Below, piece by piece: positions 35,706-43,645 of a stretch of 64,000 nucleotides of DNA. Position numbers and translations under genes: made by a program. Source of the stretch: Desulfosporosinus youngiae DSM 17734 (lineage in GTDB: Bacteria; Bacillota; Desulfitobacteriia; Desulfitobacteriales; Desulfitobacteriaceae); the NCBI RefSeq assembly GCF_000244895.1, contig NZ_CM001441.1, forward strand, positions 3,430,226 through 3,494,225, in the 5' to 3' direction. A model generated the notes under the pieces. The model searched no databases. It was not told the origin of the DNA and saw only the letters and a list, made by a program, of their open reading frames with translations. The stretch's first letter is position 1; each line of letters begins with the position of its first letter.

Positions 35706-36629
35706 GTGTCCGATAAACAAGTCCGTTTGCTCATGGTACTTACCAGTATTCTGTGGTCTGGCGCATTTATCACCGGAAAATTCTCCGTACAGGAGTTTCC
35801 GCCATTCGCTTTAACCTTCTTTCGCTTTCTCTTCGCCTTGCCTTTTATCTTTGCAATCTTGTTCTTCAAAGAACCAAAAAACCTTTTTCCCCATGGCAAG
35901 CAATGGCCGGCACTGCTCTTGCTTGGATTTGTCGGAACCTTTTGCTACCACGCCTTATTCTTTAGTTCCCTCAGCTATACCACAGCGATCAACTCCTCGC
36001 TAATCGGAGCGATCAACCCCATGGTTACGGCCCTTCTTGCAGCTGCGTTCTTCGGTGAACGTTTAACTCTTCGGAGCATATTGGGAATTATTCTATCCTT
36101 CAGTGGTGTTTTTCTCTTCATTACAAATGGGGATTTGCAATTGATCTCTCAATTCCAATTAAATCATGGGGATTTTTTAATGCTGCTCGCGGTCGTTTGC
36201 TTTGCGGTCTATTCCCTTCTCAGCCGGCGGTATATGAAAAACTATCAACTAACACCGTTCATGGTCACCGCCTATACCTTCTTAATCTGTGCTGTTATCT
36301 CGATTCCTTTCGTCTTGTGGGAAAACCCCGCCGCCTATCTGCCAACAACCACAGCCAGAGGCTGGCTCTCTATTTTATATATGAGCGTATTCGCTTCAGT
36401 ATTGGGTTACCTTTTTCAGGCAATTGCTATTCAGCGCATTGGTGCTCCCCGCACCGCCGTTTTTATTAATCTCGTCCCTATCTTTACAATTATCCAGTCT
36501 GTGACAATCTTAGGGGAATCGATCACCCTTATTAAATTATTATGTGCCGGCATTGTTATATCCGGTGTTTATTTGGCGACACACCAGGACCCGAGAGCTA
36601 ATTCCTGGAAATCTCAGAGTGTCGCATAA
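35706..36629 (+). CDS. EamA/DMT-family transporter
   Basis: A 307-residue membrane protein with ten predicted helices and two EamA repeats (the first ends near SGVFLFITNGD, the second begins near GDFLMLLAVVCFAVYSLLSR). Drug/metabolite transporter superfamily; the substrate cannot be told, and amino-acid or metabolite efflux is usual. The start is GTG at 35706 behind AAAGGAG. A possible promoter is TTGACT-16-TACGAT (35625-35652). Monocistronic. Confidence 0.86.
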   Translation: MSDKQVRLLMVLTSILWSGAFITGKFSVQEFPPFALTFFRFLFALPFIFAILFFKEPKNLFPHGKQWPALLLLGFVGTFCYHALFFSSLSYTTAINSSLIGAINPMVTALLAAAFFGERLTLRSILGIILSFSGVFLFITNGDLQLISQFQLNHGDFLMLLAVVCFAVYSLLSRRYMKNYQLTPFMVTAYTFLICAVISIPFVLWENPAAYLPTTTARGWLSILYMSVFASVLGYLFQAIAIQRIGAPRTAVFINLVPIFTIIQSVTILGESITLIKLLCAGIVISGVYLATHQDPRANSWKSQSVA

Positions 36630-36811
36630 GCCGTTGCCGGAGATTCCAGCCAATTTTTGTGAATGCTGAATGTTAATAGTTATTATGCGCTACAATAAAC
36701 CATGCCCGTTTGTGGCCCGGACCTGATCATCCCAATAGATTTGAAAAATTCTAACCTAAGGTCGCCGCCGATGCGATTACATGTGAAAACTAATAAAGCG
36801 AGGGAATACCT

Positions 36812-37015
36812 ATGAAAAAAACAGGGAAAAGGATGGGAAACACGTCAAAGAAGAAGCCAATCAAAGCATTCTGGGACTATTTTGCAGCCATAGCTTTTAT
36901 TCTTGCAGGCAGTTACTATCTGGCAACAGAGCGGGCAAGTACAGGGGCAATTTATATTCTTGTCGGTCTTTTCTTCTTTGTAATCACACGATCACGGGAT
37001 ACTAAGAAAAAATAA
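36812..37015 (+). CDS. Small two-helix membrane protein
   Basis: A 67-residue protein with a strongly basic start (residues 1-18), two hydrophobic segments (about 25-38 and 46-60) and a basic end RSRDTKKK. Not recognised. ATG at 36812 with GAGGGA upstream and a terminator right after the stop support it as real. Confidence 0.6.
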   Translation: MKKTGKRMGNTSKKKPIKAFWDYFAAIAFILAGSYYLATERASTGAIYILVGLFFFVITRSRDTKKK

Positions 37016-37025
37016 GCCAATGAGG

Positions 37026-37062
37026 AATCCCCACACCCAGTTTGAGGTGTGGGGATTTTTTT
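37026..37062 (+). terminator. Terminator after the small basic membrane gene
   Basis: A perfect 12-bp stem AATCCCCACACC/GGTGTGGGGATT (37026-37037 and 37046-37057) followed by a run of seven T. It lies at the convergence with the DUF4173 gene. Confidence 0.92.
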
Positions 37063-38605
37063 AAGGCATAGTTTCACTGGACTTCAAGTCATATTGTGAA
37101 AGCACTTGTCCAGCCTTATGCCTGGACAAATTAAACGACTGCCAGGCCTGCTTTTCAGATAGCTCTTTTTGTTTTTGCGCTAAATCATTTTTGAGCTCCA
37201 GAGGGACATTTTCCTCATCAAGCAGCTTCACTAAGACTGGAATGCTGTCATAGGATAATCGTCTCAGATAATAAGTATCCAGCCTTCCCGTTTCCATATA
37301 CCGGTCTATGTTTTTTTTCGCTATCAAGACATCAATATTCGCGAAATTAAGGATCATATAAGCCGCTATTGCAAGAACGACATAGGGTTTCAGCAGCGAG
37401 ATTCCTTCATTCCAGACTTTATAGAGAGCTATCACAAGCAATACAAACAGGAAAATCATGAAACTATGGGTTAAAACTCTTAAATAGGTATACCCATAGG
37501 CTGCCTCATAGAGTGACATTCTGAGATATGCCGAGGATAAGATAACCATGGTACAGAGAACTAGAAGCGAGTGCAAAATACGAACAATCCTGGCGACTGA
37601 TTTTCCATTGTTTCCAGTGAATTTAATGCTGCTCAGTAAAAGACTAAAATTAATTAATGTGACCATTAGTAATTCAAAAAAGCCTCTTCGTGCATACTCC
37701 GCATAGGTAAAATCCGCCGGTAAACCATTATTGACAGAACCAAACATATAAGCAAACTGAATTAGTATAAATACCAGATAAACCCCATTAATCAGGCTCA
37801 TAACGGTTATAGAAATTACCGGATCCCAAATAGTGCTTTGCTTACTTTCCGGTCCCTGCTGCCTTTGAGTTGACGGACATTCTTTATCAGTGGGTTTTAA
37901 AAAGCTCCATGTATAGCTGAATACAAGGATACTAATCAGCAGGACAAGAGTTCCTTGTATCGGAAAATCGCTTAGGTTAATACTGCCCAATGAACTTACA
38001 ATATTGTCTATAAGATGTTTGAAAACCCTGTCCGCTGAGGTAAGAAGAGAGATAATGATCATCAGAAGGGGTATCGACATAGCTAGCCCAATCAAGACTC
38101 TTTGAAGCACATCATGTTTTCCATCACTTTTCCTGATTCTTAAAGAGCTTAATACCACGACAAATGGTTTGAGGATATTCCCCAAGGTTCGATTAAAGAC
38201 TCCATAGAAAATATCCTTAATAAACCTTGCATCAAACCATTTGTATTTATTGCCTTCGTTAATCAATACTGTTTGGGCTATTATCAAAATTGGGATTATG
38301 AGGAAGTTTAAGGCAGCAAAAATTTGATTAGAACCGGTAAAATAAGTCACTGACAAGGTGATGATGGGTATACTTAAAAACCAACCAAAATTACACTTAA
38401 ATTTGACTTTACAACGAAGATTTCCTAAAAACACTATGTAAAAAGCAATTACAAAAAGCGGGTAAGAAATCCCCAGTGGTTTTTTATAAAACAAAGTGTC
38501 AAATAGCAGGCCTAACACAACTGAAGAAATGAGGAGATAGATATCCTCCTTCTGAACTGGAGTCTTGTTGGTCTCTTCCACTTGAACTATCTTTAAATCC
38601 TCCAT
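37061..38605 (-). CDS. DUF4173-type polytopic membrane protein
   Basis: A 514-residue protein with about 12 hydrophobic segments and a soluble C-terminal tail (about 450-514, KQKELSEKQAWQSFNLSR). The central part, with NAFRTLG-like spacing (GVFNRTLGNILKPFVVVL) and RRGFFELLMVTLINFSLLL, is that of DUF4173/DUF4153 proteins, often found near two-component systems. Function unknown. Two ATGs in tandem occur (38608 and 38605); the second has the better distance from AAGGGG. Monocistronic. Confidence 0.78.
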   Translation of the reverse strand: MEDLKIVQVEETNKTPVQKEDIYLLISSVVLGLLFDTLFYKKPLGISYPLFVIAFYIVFLGNLRCKVKFKCNFGWFLSIPIITLSVTYFTGSNQIFAALNFLIIPILIIAQTVLINEGNKYKWFDARFIKDIFYGVFNRTLGNILKPFVVVLSSLRIRKSDGKHDVLQRVLIGLAMSIPLLMIIISLLTSADRVFKHLIDNIVSSLGSINLSDFPIQGTLVLLISILVFSYTWSFLKPTDKECPSTQRQQGPESKQSTIWDPVISITVMSLINGVYLVFILIQFAYMFGSVNNGLPADFTYAEYARRGFFELLMVTLINFSLLLSSIKFTGNNGKSVARIVRILHSLLVLCTMVILSSAYLRMSLYEAAYGYTYLRVLTHSFMIFLFVLLVIALYKVWNEGISLLKPYVVLAIAAYMILNFANIDVLIAKKNIDRYMETGRLDTYYLRRLSYDSIPVLVKLLDEENVPLELKNDLAQKQKELSEKQAWQSFNLSRHKAGQVLSQYDLKSSETMP

Positions 38606-38801
38606 CATTATGCCCCTTTCAGTTCTTCAATCTTCTTCATAGGCTAAAAAATGTCTCCTGGTTTTTGATCTAAATCACCAGGCTCTAAGTCCTCCCTATA
38701 AACTGCTTTGCGTGATTAAGTATACATAAGGTTTACCCATTTATCAATATATTTTTATTGTTTATCGATATATTTTTATTGCCTAACATTTATATGGCCA
38801 T

Positions 38802-38843
38802 AAAAAAAGCCTGATTGCCGTAGACAGTCTACATCAATCAGAC
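38802..38843 (-). terminator. Terminator of the DUF1858 gene
   Basis: Stem GTCTGATTG/CAATCAGGC with one G-T pair (38835-38843 and 38809-38817) and a 17-base loop, followed by seven T on the minus strand (38802-38808). Confidence 0.85.
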
Positions 38844-38871
38844 ATAAAGAAACGCCAAGGTTATAATTTCG

Positions 38872-39069
38872 CTAGTGATTATCAACCACTTTATTCAAGT
38901 CCTTAATCAGACTCGGTACGTCAATTCCATGGGCCAATGCCCCTTGTTCTACATTTTCAAATCGTGCAGCCATGCAGCCAAAACAATGCATGCCATATTT
39001 TGCAAAGACTTCAACCGTTTGTGGATATTTTTCGACAACACTCGTAATCGATTCAGTTCCTGTAATCAT
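38872..39069 (-). CDS. DUF1858 (hybrid-cluster-associated redox) protein
   Basis: A 65-residue protein: TESITSVVEKYPQTVEVFAKYGMHCFGC and then the AARFENVEQGALAHGID tail. The CFGC disulphide motif (about 29-32) after GMH is the mark of the short DUF1858 redox-disulphide proteins that accompany hybrid cluster proteins and ScdA/RIC-type repair proteins. Role in redox signalling or iron-sulphur repair is likely but unproven. The ATG at 39069 follows AAGGAG. Stand-alone here: no hcp gene in the window. Confidence 0.88.
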   Translation of the reverse strand: MITGTESITSVVEKYPQTVEVFAKYGMHCFGCMAARFENVEQGALAHGIDVPSLIKDLNKVVDNH

Positions 39070-39191
39070 TAATTTAACATCTCCTTATAAATCTTTTTTC
39101 TTAGGTTGGATTAGCATTAGAATTTGATTTTGGACAAATGAATGTCTCTCTTTTAATGTAACCTTTTACCGTTAGCTTAGACGTCCATTTC

Positions 39192-39350
39192 TTACCAATT
39201 TATAAGGTCATTGCCTAAAGCGACTTGGCTGACGCCCGGAAACACTGTCTTCGCACGAATTAGCCCTCTAGTTAGCCACAAGGCCTGGCCATAGATGGCA
39301 AAGGCGTCTGATGCTGGTGAGGACACGGAAAATCCTTCAATAACAGTCCG
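39192..39350 (-). pseudogene. Possible gene remnant in a 600-base gap
   Basis: The 39070-39677 gap holds no complete gene. One minus-strand frame of 52 codons looks protein-like (FSVSSPASDAFAIYGQALWL, then TRGLIRAKTVFPGVSQVALG) and ends with TAA at 39192. It is preceded immediately by an in-frame TAA and has no ribosome site, so it reads as a decayed C-terminal piece. Family not recognised. The rest of the gap is AT-rich without clear signals. Confidence 0.3.
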
Positions 39351-39677
39351 TTAAATTCCGTGCTATAATTCAGTTATTCCCCATCAGCACCAAACACGAC
39401 CGTTATCCTGTCATAATGTATCCGTCACACTTACCTCTGAATACAACGGTCTAAAAACGAAAAGAAGCTGGTAATTTCTTACCAACTCCGTTAAAGCCTT
39501 GATATAACTGTATTTCATTAATCGTGAAGTAACAGTGGAAAAAAGATTTCTCACTCATTTCATAGAAAGTCTTTTCAAAGCTTTGGTATTTTAGCTCAAG
39601 TTCTTATCTGTCTCAATTTTAACAAGTGGTACAAATGGTGAAAAAAGTTCTTCACATAGCAAGGACAAGATAAGTCA

Positions 39678-40025
39678 TTAAACATTGGCATCTGTTGCAA
39701 AAGCCTCTGAACCCATTGGTGAAATTGTGACGTAAAGGCGCAAGACATCTTCGCCGATGTTTATAACCTGCAAGCTTTCCTGACCATCAACCTGCATTAA
39801 CTCGCCCACTTGCAACGAGGTCTCATTGCCATCCGTGACAACCTTGGCATTACCCTCCATGACCTGCAGGAAAAGGGTTGATTCCAGATGTGTGTGTCCC
39901 GGTAGTATTTCCCCTTTTGCAATGTTTAGAACAAAGGCAATTACATTATCGCTTTTGAAAAGCATCCGCTTGGCGATTTTTCCTTGGGGCTCATGAAAAT
40001 AATCATTGAAAATAAACTTATTCAT
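39678..40025 (-). CDS. Cupin-domain protein
   Basis: A 115-residue single cupin. The first motif is GHTHLESTLFLQVMEG (His-x-His..Glu, about 43-58) and the second is a weaker VGELMQVDGQESLQVIN without the usual His, so metal binding may be incomplete. Function unknown; small cupins of this kind bind sugars or organic acids or act as isomerases. The ATG at 40025 follows AAAGGAGG. Monocistronic. Confidence 0.78.
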   Translation of the reverse strand: MNKFIFNDYFHEPQGKIAKRMLFKSDNVIAFVLNIAKGEILPGHTHLESTLFLQVMEGNAKVVTDGNETSLQVGELMQVDGQESLQVINIGEDVLRLYVTISPMGSEAFATDANV

Positions 40026-40087
40026 AGATAAACCCTCCTTTAATTTAAAACTTAAATTTTAATATACCCCTATTTTAGCATATAATA

Positions 40088-40229
40088 ACTGATTCCTTTT
40101 CTGCAAAATGTTTCATGGTTAGACTACCTCATGGATGAAAAGGAGATCATCCCAACTCCATCAATGGTAAAGGATATTCTTTTAGATGATGGGCAATTTG
40201 TTACAATGAACATTTTAGGGACATGCTGA
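40088..40229 (+). pseudogene. Possible short remnant before the 39-residue gene
   Basis: An open frame of about 46 codons follows a TAA at about 40085, with an internal ATG at 40131 giving MDEKEIIPTPSMVKDILLDD plus a 12-residue tail (TGA at 40227). It has protein-like composition but no ribosome site before the ATG. Not recognised. Confidence 0.22.
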
Positions 40230-40295
40230 ATAGTATAAATCGAGAAACCTCTCAATCTTAATCTTATAGGAATCTAAGATAAAGAGGTGAAGTAT

Positions 40296-40415
40296 ATGAT
40301 CTTAGCATTGTCTATAATTATTTTTTTACTGCTAGTAATTATTGGAGTACTATTCTGGCTTCAGAGACCAATCTTTCCGCCACCACCTAAGCCTTGTCGC
40401 AGATTATTATTTTAA
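40296..40415 (+). CDS. 39-residue single-span membrane peptide
   Basis: Short gene with ATG at 40296 and a clear ribosome site (AGAGGTGA, 5 bases away). The product has one hydrophobic helix (ILALSIIIFLLLVIIGVLFW, residues 2-21) followed by a Pro-rich, basic tail (QRPIFPPPPKPCRRLLF). Not recognised. It resembles in size the small regulatory or stress membrane peptides. Downstream lies the bidirectional hairpin at 40606. Confidence 0.5.
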   Translation: MILALSIIIFLLLVIIGVLFWLQRPIFPPPPKPCRRLLF

Positions 40416-40605
40416 CAAGCCTTAGCCTAGGGTATCAGACTCTCTTAAAACAAAAATATAATATATTTCAAAGTAAGCGGCCGTTAAGGCTGCTTATTTT
40501 AATGCTACCCCGCGATTATTCCTCATCATCCGGTCAATCGCCTTAAATTCCTTCGTATTCTCATAGCTATTCTTTCGAGGCGGCTTAAGCCGGTTCTTTC
40601 TGGAG

Positions 40606-40646
40606 ACACAAAAAGAGAGCATGGTATCTATGCCCTCTTTTTGTGT
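40606..40646. terminator. Hairpin between the membrane peptide gene and the tRNA
   Basis: A 12-bp stem ACACAAAAAGAG/CTCTTTTTGTGT (40606-40617 and 40635-40646) with an inner 4-bp GCAT/ATGC. The T5 and A5 tracts lie inside the stem on both strands, so it can act in either direction. The rest of 40416-40737 holds nothing gene-like. Confidence 0.6.
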
Positions 40647-40705
40647 TTATCTGGCCATTTTTAAGTTCATGGCTTTTTCTAAAATTACACTGCTGTTTTC
40701 TCAAA

Positions 40706-40727
40706 CTAAAAAAGGCCCGCAGGCCTT
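40706..40727 (-). terminator. Terminator of the tRNA-Leu gene
   Basis: A 6-bp stem AAGGCC/GGCCTT with a 4-base loop (40712-40727), followed on the minus strand by a run of T (A run 40708-40713). Confidence 0.78.
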
Positions 40728-40737
40728 GAATTTACTG

Positions 40738-40823
40738 TGGTGGGCGAGGTGGGACTTGAACCCACACATACTCACATATATCGGTTTTTGAGACCGACGC
40801 GTCTGCCATTCCGCCACTCGCCC
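40738..40823 (-). tRNA. tRNA-Leu (anticodon CAA)
   Basis: An 86-base type II tRNA with the CCA encoded. Acceptor stem GGGCGAG/CTCGCCC with A discriminator, D-arm AATGGCAGACGC, anticodon stem TCGGT/ACCGA with loop CTCAAAA (anticodon CAA, reads UUG), a long variable arm, and the T-arm GGGTTCAAGTCCC. Stand-alone gene between accA and the 39-residue gene. Confidence 0.95.
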
Positions 40824-40883
40824 TTATTCAGCTCCGCGGCATTAACCGCGGCGACTTAGATATAATAACATTAAACCAAAGAC

Positions 40884-41885
40884 TTAGTCAAGCTTTTTTG
40901 TTAAATTTATATCAGCACTCTCTTTGACCCCTGTTTCCTGAAAAAATCCAATAGCCCGCATCTTCTGGTAGCGCTTAGCCCGCAGCGCTTCCGGACTTTC
41001 AGAACGCAGCCGTACAAGATACTTGGAAATAACCTGGGACAGTTCCTCCGCAGTCTGATGCAGGTTATTATGAGCCCCGCCTTGAGGCTCGCGTATCAAT
41101 TCATCAGCAACCCCAAGTCTTAGCAGGTCCTGAGCCGTAAACTTCAGAGCGGCTGCAGCTTCTTTCGCCTTAGTGGCATCCTTCCAGAGAATTGTAGCAC
41201 AGCTTTCCGGAGCAATGACCGAGTAAAAGGAATTCTCAAGCATCAGAAGAACGTTGCCCACTCCAAGAGCCAGTGCACCGCCGCTTCCGCCTTCCCCAAT
41301 AACCGTGCTGATCACGGGGACATGATAGCCTGACATTGCAATCAGGCAGCGGGCGATAGCTTCACCCTGGCCTCGTTCCTCGGCAGCAAGATCGCATGCG
41401 GCTCCAGGTGTATCGATGAACGTCAGAATCGGACGCCCGAACTTTTCGGCTTGATCCATCAGCCGTACCGCTTTACGATATCCTTCCGGATGTGGCATAC
41501 CAAAATTGCGTTTAATATTTTCTTTCGTATCTTTACCTTTAACCTGGGCTATAACAGTTACGGCAATCCCATGAAAAAGTGCAATTCCACCGCTAATAGA
41601 AGGATCATCTGCGTAAAGCCGATCCCCTTTAAGTTCTATAAAATCTTCAAACAAGAGAGGAACATAGTCATAGAAATTAGGCCTCTCGGAATGTCTGGCT
41701 ATTTGAACCTTTTGCCAGGGTTCAAGGTTTCCATAAATCTCCTTCTTTAAATCAACCGCCTTCTTTTCAAGGGTTATAATCTCTCTGGAAAGATCAATTC
41801 CTTTGTCCGCGGAAAACTTTTGAAGTTCGGAGATTTTCTGCTCTAATTCCGCAATTGGTTTTTCAAATTCAAACAGTTGCGCCAT
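40884..41885 (-). CDS. accA: Acetyl-CoA carboxylase carboxyltransferase subunit alpha
   Basis: A 333-residue half of the carboxyltransferase that moves CO2 from biotin to acetyl-CoA, the first step of fatty acid synthesis. The N-terminal helices are [17 protein letters not shown]. The core shows [56 protein letters not shown] and [16 protein letters not shown]. The start (ATG 41885) overlaps the end of accD by 17 bases. accB and accC are not in the window. Confidence 0.96.
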   Translation of the reverse strand: MAQLFEFEKPIAELEQKISELQKFSADKGIDLSREIITLEKKAVDLKKEIYGNLEPWQKVQIARHSERPNFYDYVPLLFEDFIELKGDRLYADDPSISGGIALFHGIAVTVIAQVKGKDTKENIKRNFGMPHPEGYRKAVRLMDQAEKFGRPILTFIDTPGAACDLAAEERGQGEAIARCLIAMSGYHVPVISTVIGEGGSGGALALGVGNVLLMLENSFYSVIAPESCATILWKDATKAKEAAAALKFTAQDLLRLGVADELIREPQGGAHNNLHQTAEELSQVISKYLVRLRSESPEALRAKRYQKMRAIGFFQETGVKESADINLTKKLD

Positions 41886-42786
41886 AATGAGCCCCTTCCT
41901 GATGGTATCGCAGTAAACGTGCTAAAACAGGCCGCATCTCAGTACGTGACACGATCAGATCGATTAAACCATGTTCTTGGTTAAACTCCGCTGTTTGTGC
42001 TCCTTTGGGAAGTTCTTGCCTTATGGTTTGCTTAATAACACGCGGTCCTGTAAACCCAATTAAAGCATTAGGCTCTGAAATCAAAATATCTCCAAGTGAA
42101 GCATAGCTGGCTGTAACCCCGCCAAAAGTGGGATCTGTAAGTACGGAAATATATAATAAGCGGCTTTCAGCTAACTTTCCCAAAGCCGCGCTCGTCTTTG
42201 CCATCTGATAAAGGGAAAGAATCCCTTCTTGCATCCTCGCGCCTCCAGACGTGGAAAAAATAACCACCGGCAGCCTTAACTCAACCGCACGTTCAATCGC
42301 ACGGGCAATCTTTTCCCCCACGACCGAACCCATACTGCCCATCATAAAACCTGCTTCATTAATAGCCACAACAAAGGGAACACCCTCTATCTTAGCGCGG
42401 CCTGTCAGTACCCCTTCAGCCATACCCGTCTTTTCCTGAGCATCTGAGATTTTTTCATCATAGCCAGGAAACTCTAAGGAATCCAGGGTTTTTAATTCAG
42501 CATCCCATTCTTCAAAACTATTTTCATCAACCAATAATGAGAGACGTAAACCGGCTGTAATTCGAAAATGATACTCACAAGTTGTACAAACCCGTGCATT
42601 TTCATCCAGATTTTTATTGAAGAGAACCTCCCCGCATTTTGGGCATTTAGCCCAAAGACCATCAGGAAGTTCTTTCTTAGTTATCACAGGCTCTTCTTGA
42701 GTTAAAACCTCAGAAGCTCTGCGATCCTTGGCCTGACCAGAATTGATCGTAACATACTTTGTCTTCCTGAATATATCCTTAAACAT
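41869..42786 (-). CDS. accD: Acetyl-CoA carboxylase carboxyltransferase subunit beta
   Basis: A 305-residue partner of AccA. The N-terminal zinc ribbon has CPKCGEVLF and CTTCEYHF (about 48-74). The carboxyltransferase core has [43 protein letters not shown] and [16 protein letters not shown]. Complete. The ATG at 42786 follows GGGGAG; the DUF2007 gene ends 3 bases before it. Confidence 0.96.
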   Translation of the reverse strand: MFKDIFRKTKYVTINSGQAKDRRASEVLTQEEPVITKKELPDGLWAKCPKCGEVLFNKNLDENARVCTTCEYHFRITAGLRLSLLVDENSFEEWDAELKTLDSLEFPGYDEKISDAQEKTGMAEGVLTGRAKIEGVPFVVAINEAGFMMGSMGSVVGEKIARAIERAVELRLPVVIFSTSGGARMQEGILSLYQMAKTSAALGKLAESRLLYISVLTDPTFGGVTASYASLGDILISEPNALIGFTGPRVIKQTIRQELPKGAQTAEFNQEHGLIDLIVSRTEMRPVLARLLRYHQEGAHYGATV

Positions 42787-42788
42787 AG

Positions 42789-42989
42789 TCAGCTCCCCAT
42801 AGCGCCAGTAATTATTTCATGTGCTTCTTCAGCTTCGGATTCCGGAACAAGAATTTCGACGGAAGCGTGTTCCCCAAGATGAGCCGAACCAATTGGACGA
42901 AGCTGGACCAACATTCCTTCATCAGTGAGGATTTTCTTATACTTTTCTGCAATTAACTTATTGGGAGCAATATAAATAACCGTCCACAT
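42789..42989 (-). CDS. DUF2007-type small protein
   Basis: A 66-residue protein ([20 protein letters not shown], then LVQLRPIG and [17 protein letters not shown]) with the beta-alpha-beta layout of DUF2007 'putative signal-transducing' proteins. Role unknown; its place directly before accD is common in clostridia, suggesting a link to fatty acid synthesis. The ATG at 42989 follows AAGGGGG; a longer in-frame version has no ribosome site. Confidence 0.75.
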   Translation of the reverse strand: MWTVIYIAPNKLIAEKYKKILTDEGMLVQLRPIGSAHLGEHASVEILVPESEAEEAHEIITGAMGS

Positions 42990-43060
42990 TTTCCTAAAAT
43001 CCCCCTTATTAAATCGATTTATGATACCATAGCACCTCTTATTGTGCAAGAAACGGGCCC

Positions 43061-43567
43061 TTAATCCTCTGCATCAGAGTCTGAACGCTGCCTGGCATAT
43101 TTCGACATCAAGGCTTTTTCCACATGTGGGGGCACAAAATCCGAAACTCCTGCATGCAAGCTGGAGGCCCATTTAATCGCACTTGAGCTAATAAATGAGT
43201 ACTCACTTTGAGTCATGAGAAACGTCGTTTCAATATCCGGCGCAATTTTTTTGTTCATTAAGGCTAATTGGAACTCATACTCAAAATCGGATAAGGCCCG
43301 GAGTCCCCGAATGATTGCTATGGCCCCGCATTGACGGGCAAACTCTACTGTCAGCCCTTCAAAAACGCGAACAGCAACATTCGGCATGTCTTTGGTTGAT
43401 TCCACGAGAAGTTCCATTCTCTCACCAAGGGTAAACAATGGAGTCTTATTGCTATCGGCTGCAACAGCAATAATCAAGAGATCAAACAGTTCTTTAGCCC
43501 GGACTAAAATATCAAGGTGTCCTTTGGTTACAGGGTCAAATGTTCCAGGATATACTGCAATACGCAC
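43061..43567 (-). CDS. coaD: Phosphopantetheine adenylyltransferase
   Basis: Adds AMP to 4'-phosphopantetheine in coenzyme A synthesis. The 168-residue nucleotidyltransferase has AVYPGTFDPVTKGHLDIL (with T/HxGH-type site), IIRGLRALSDFEYEFQLALMN and YSFISSSAIKWASSL. The start is taken as GTG at 43567, 7 bases after AAGGAG, which gives the canonical MRIAVYPG start; an upstream in-frame ATG lies within the ribosome site. It follows dnaE after 78 bases. Confidence 0.94.
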   Translation of the reverse strand: MRIAVYPGTFDPVTKGHLDILVRAKELFDLLIIAVAADSNKTPLFTLGERMELLVESTKDMPNVAVRVFEGLTVEFARQCGAIAIIRGLRALSDFEYEFQLALMNKKIAPDIETTFLMTQSEYSFISSSAIKWASSLHAGVSDFVPPHVEKALMSKYARQRSDSDAED

Positions 43568-43645
43568 AATCAATCTCCTTTTCATTTAAGGATATTTTGA
43601 TGGGTTTCGCCTTGAAAGCGAATAATCCTGCAAGGATATAACCCT

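Noticed and set aside
39070-39677. Structured RNA in the 600-base gap
   Set aside because: No conserved riboswitch core, terminator or promoter could be recognised; only a possible protein remnant.
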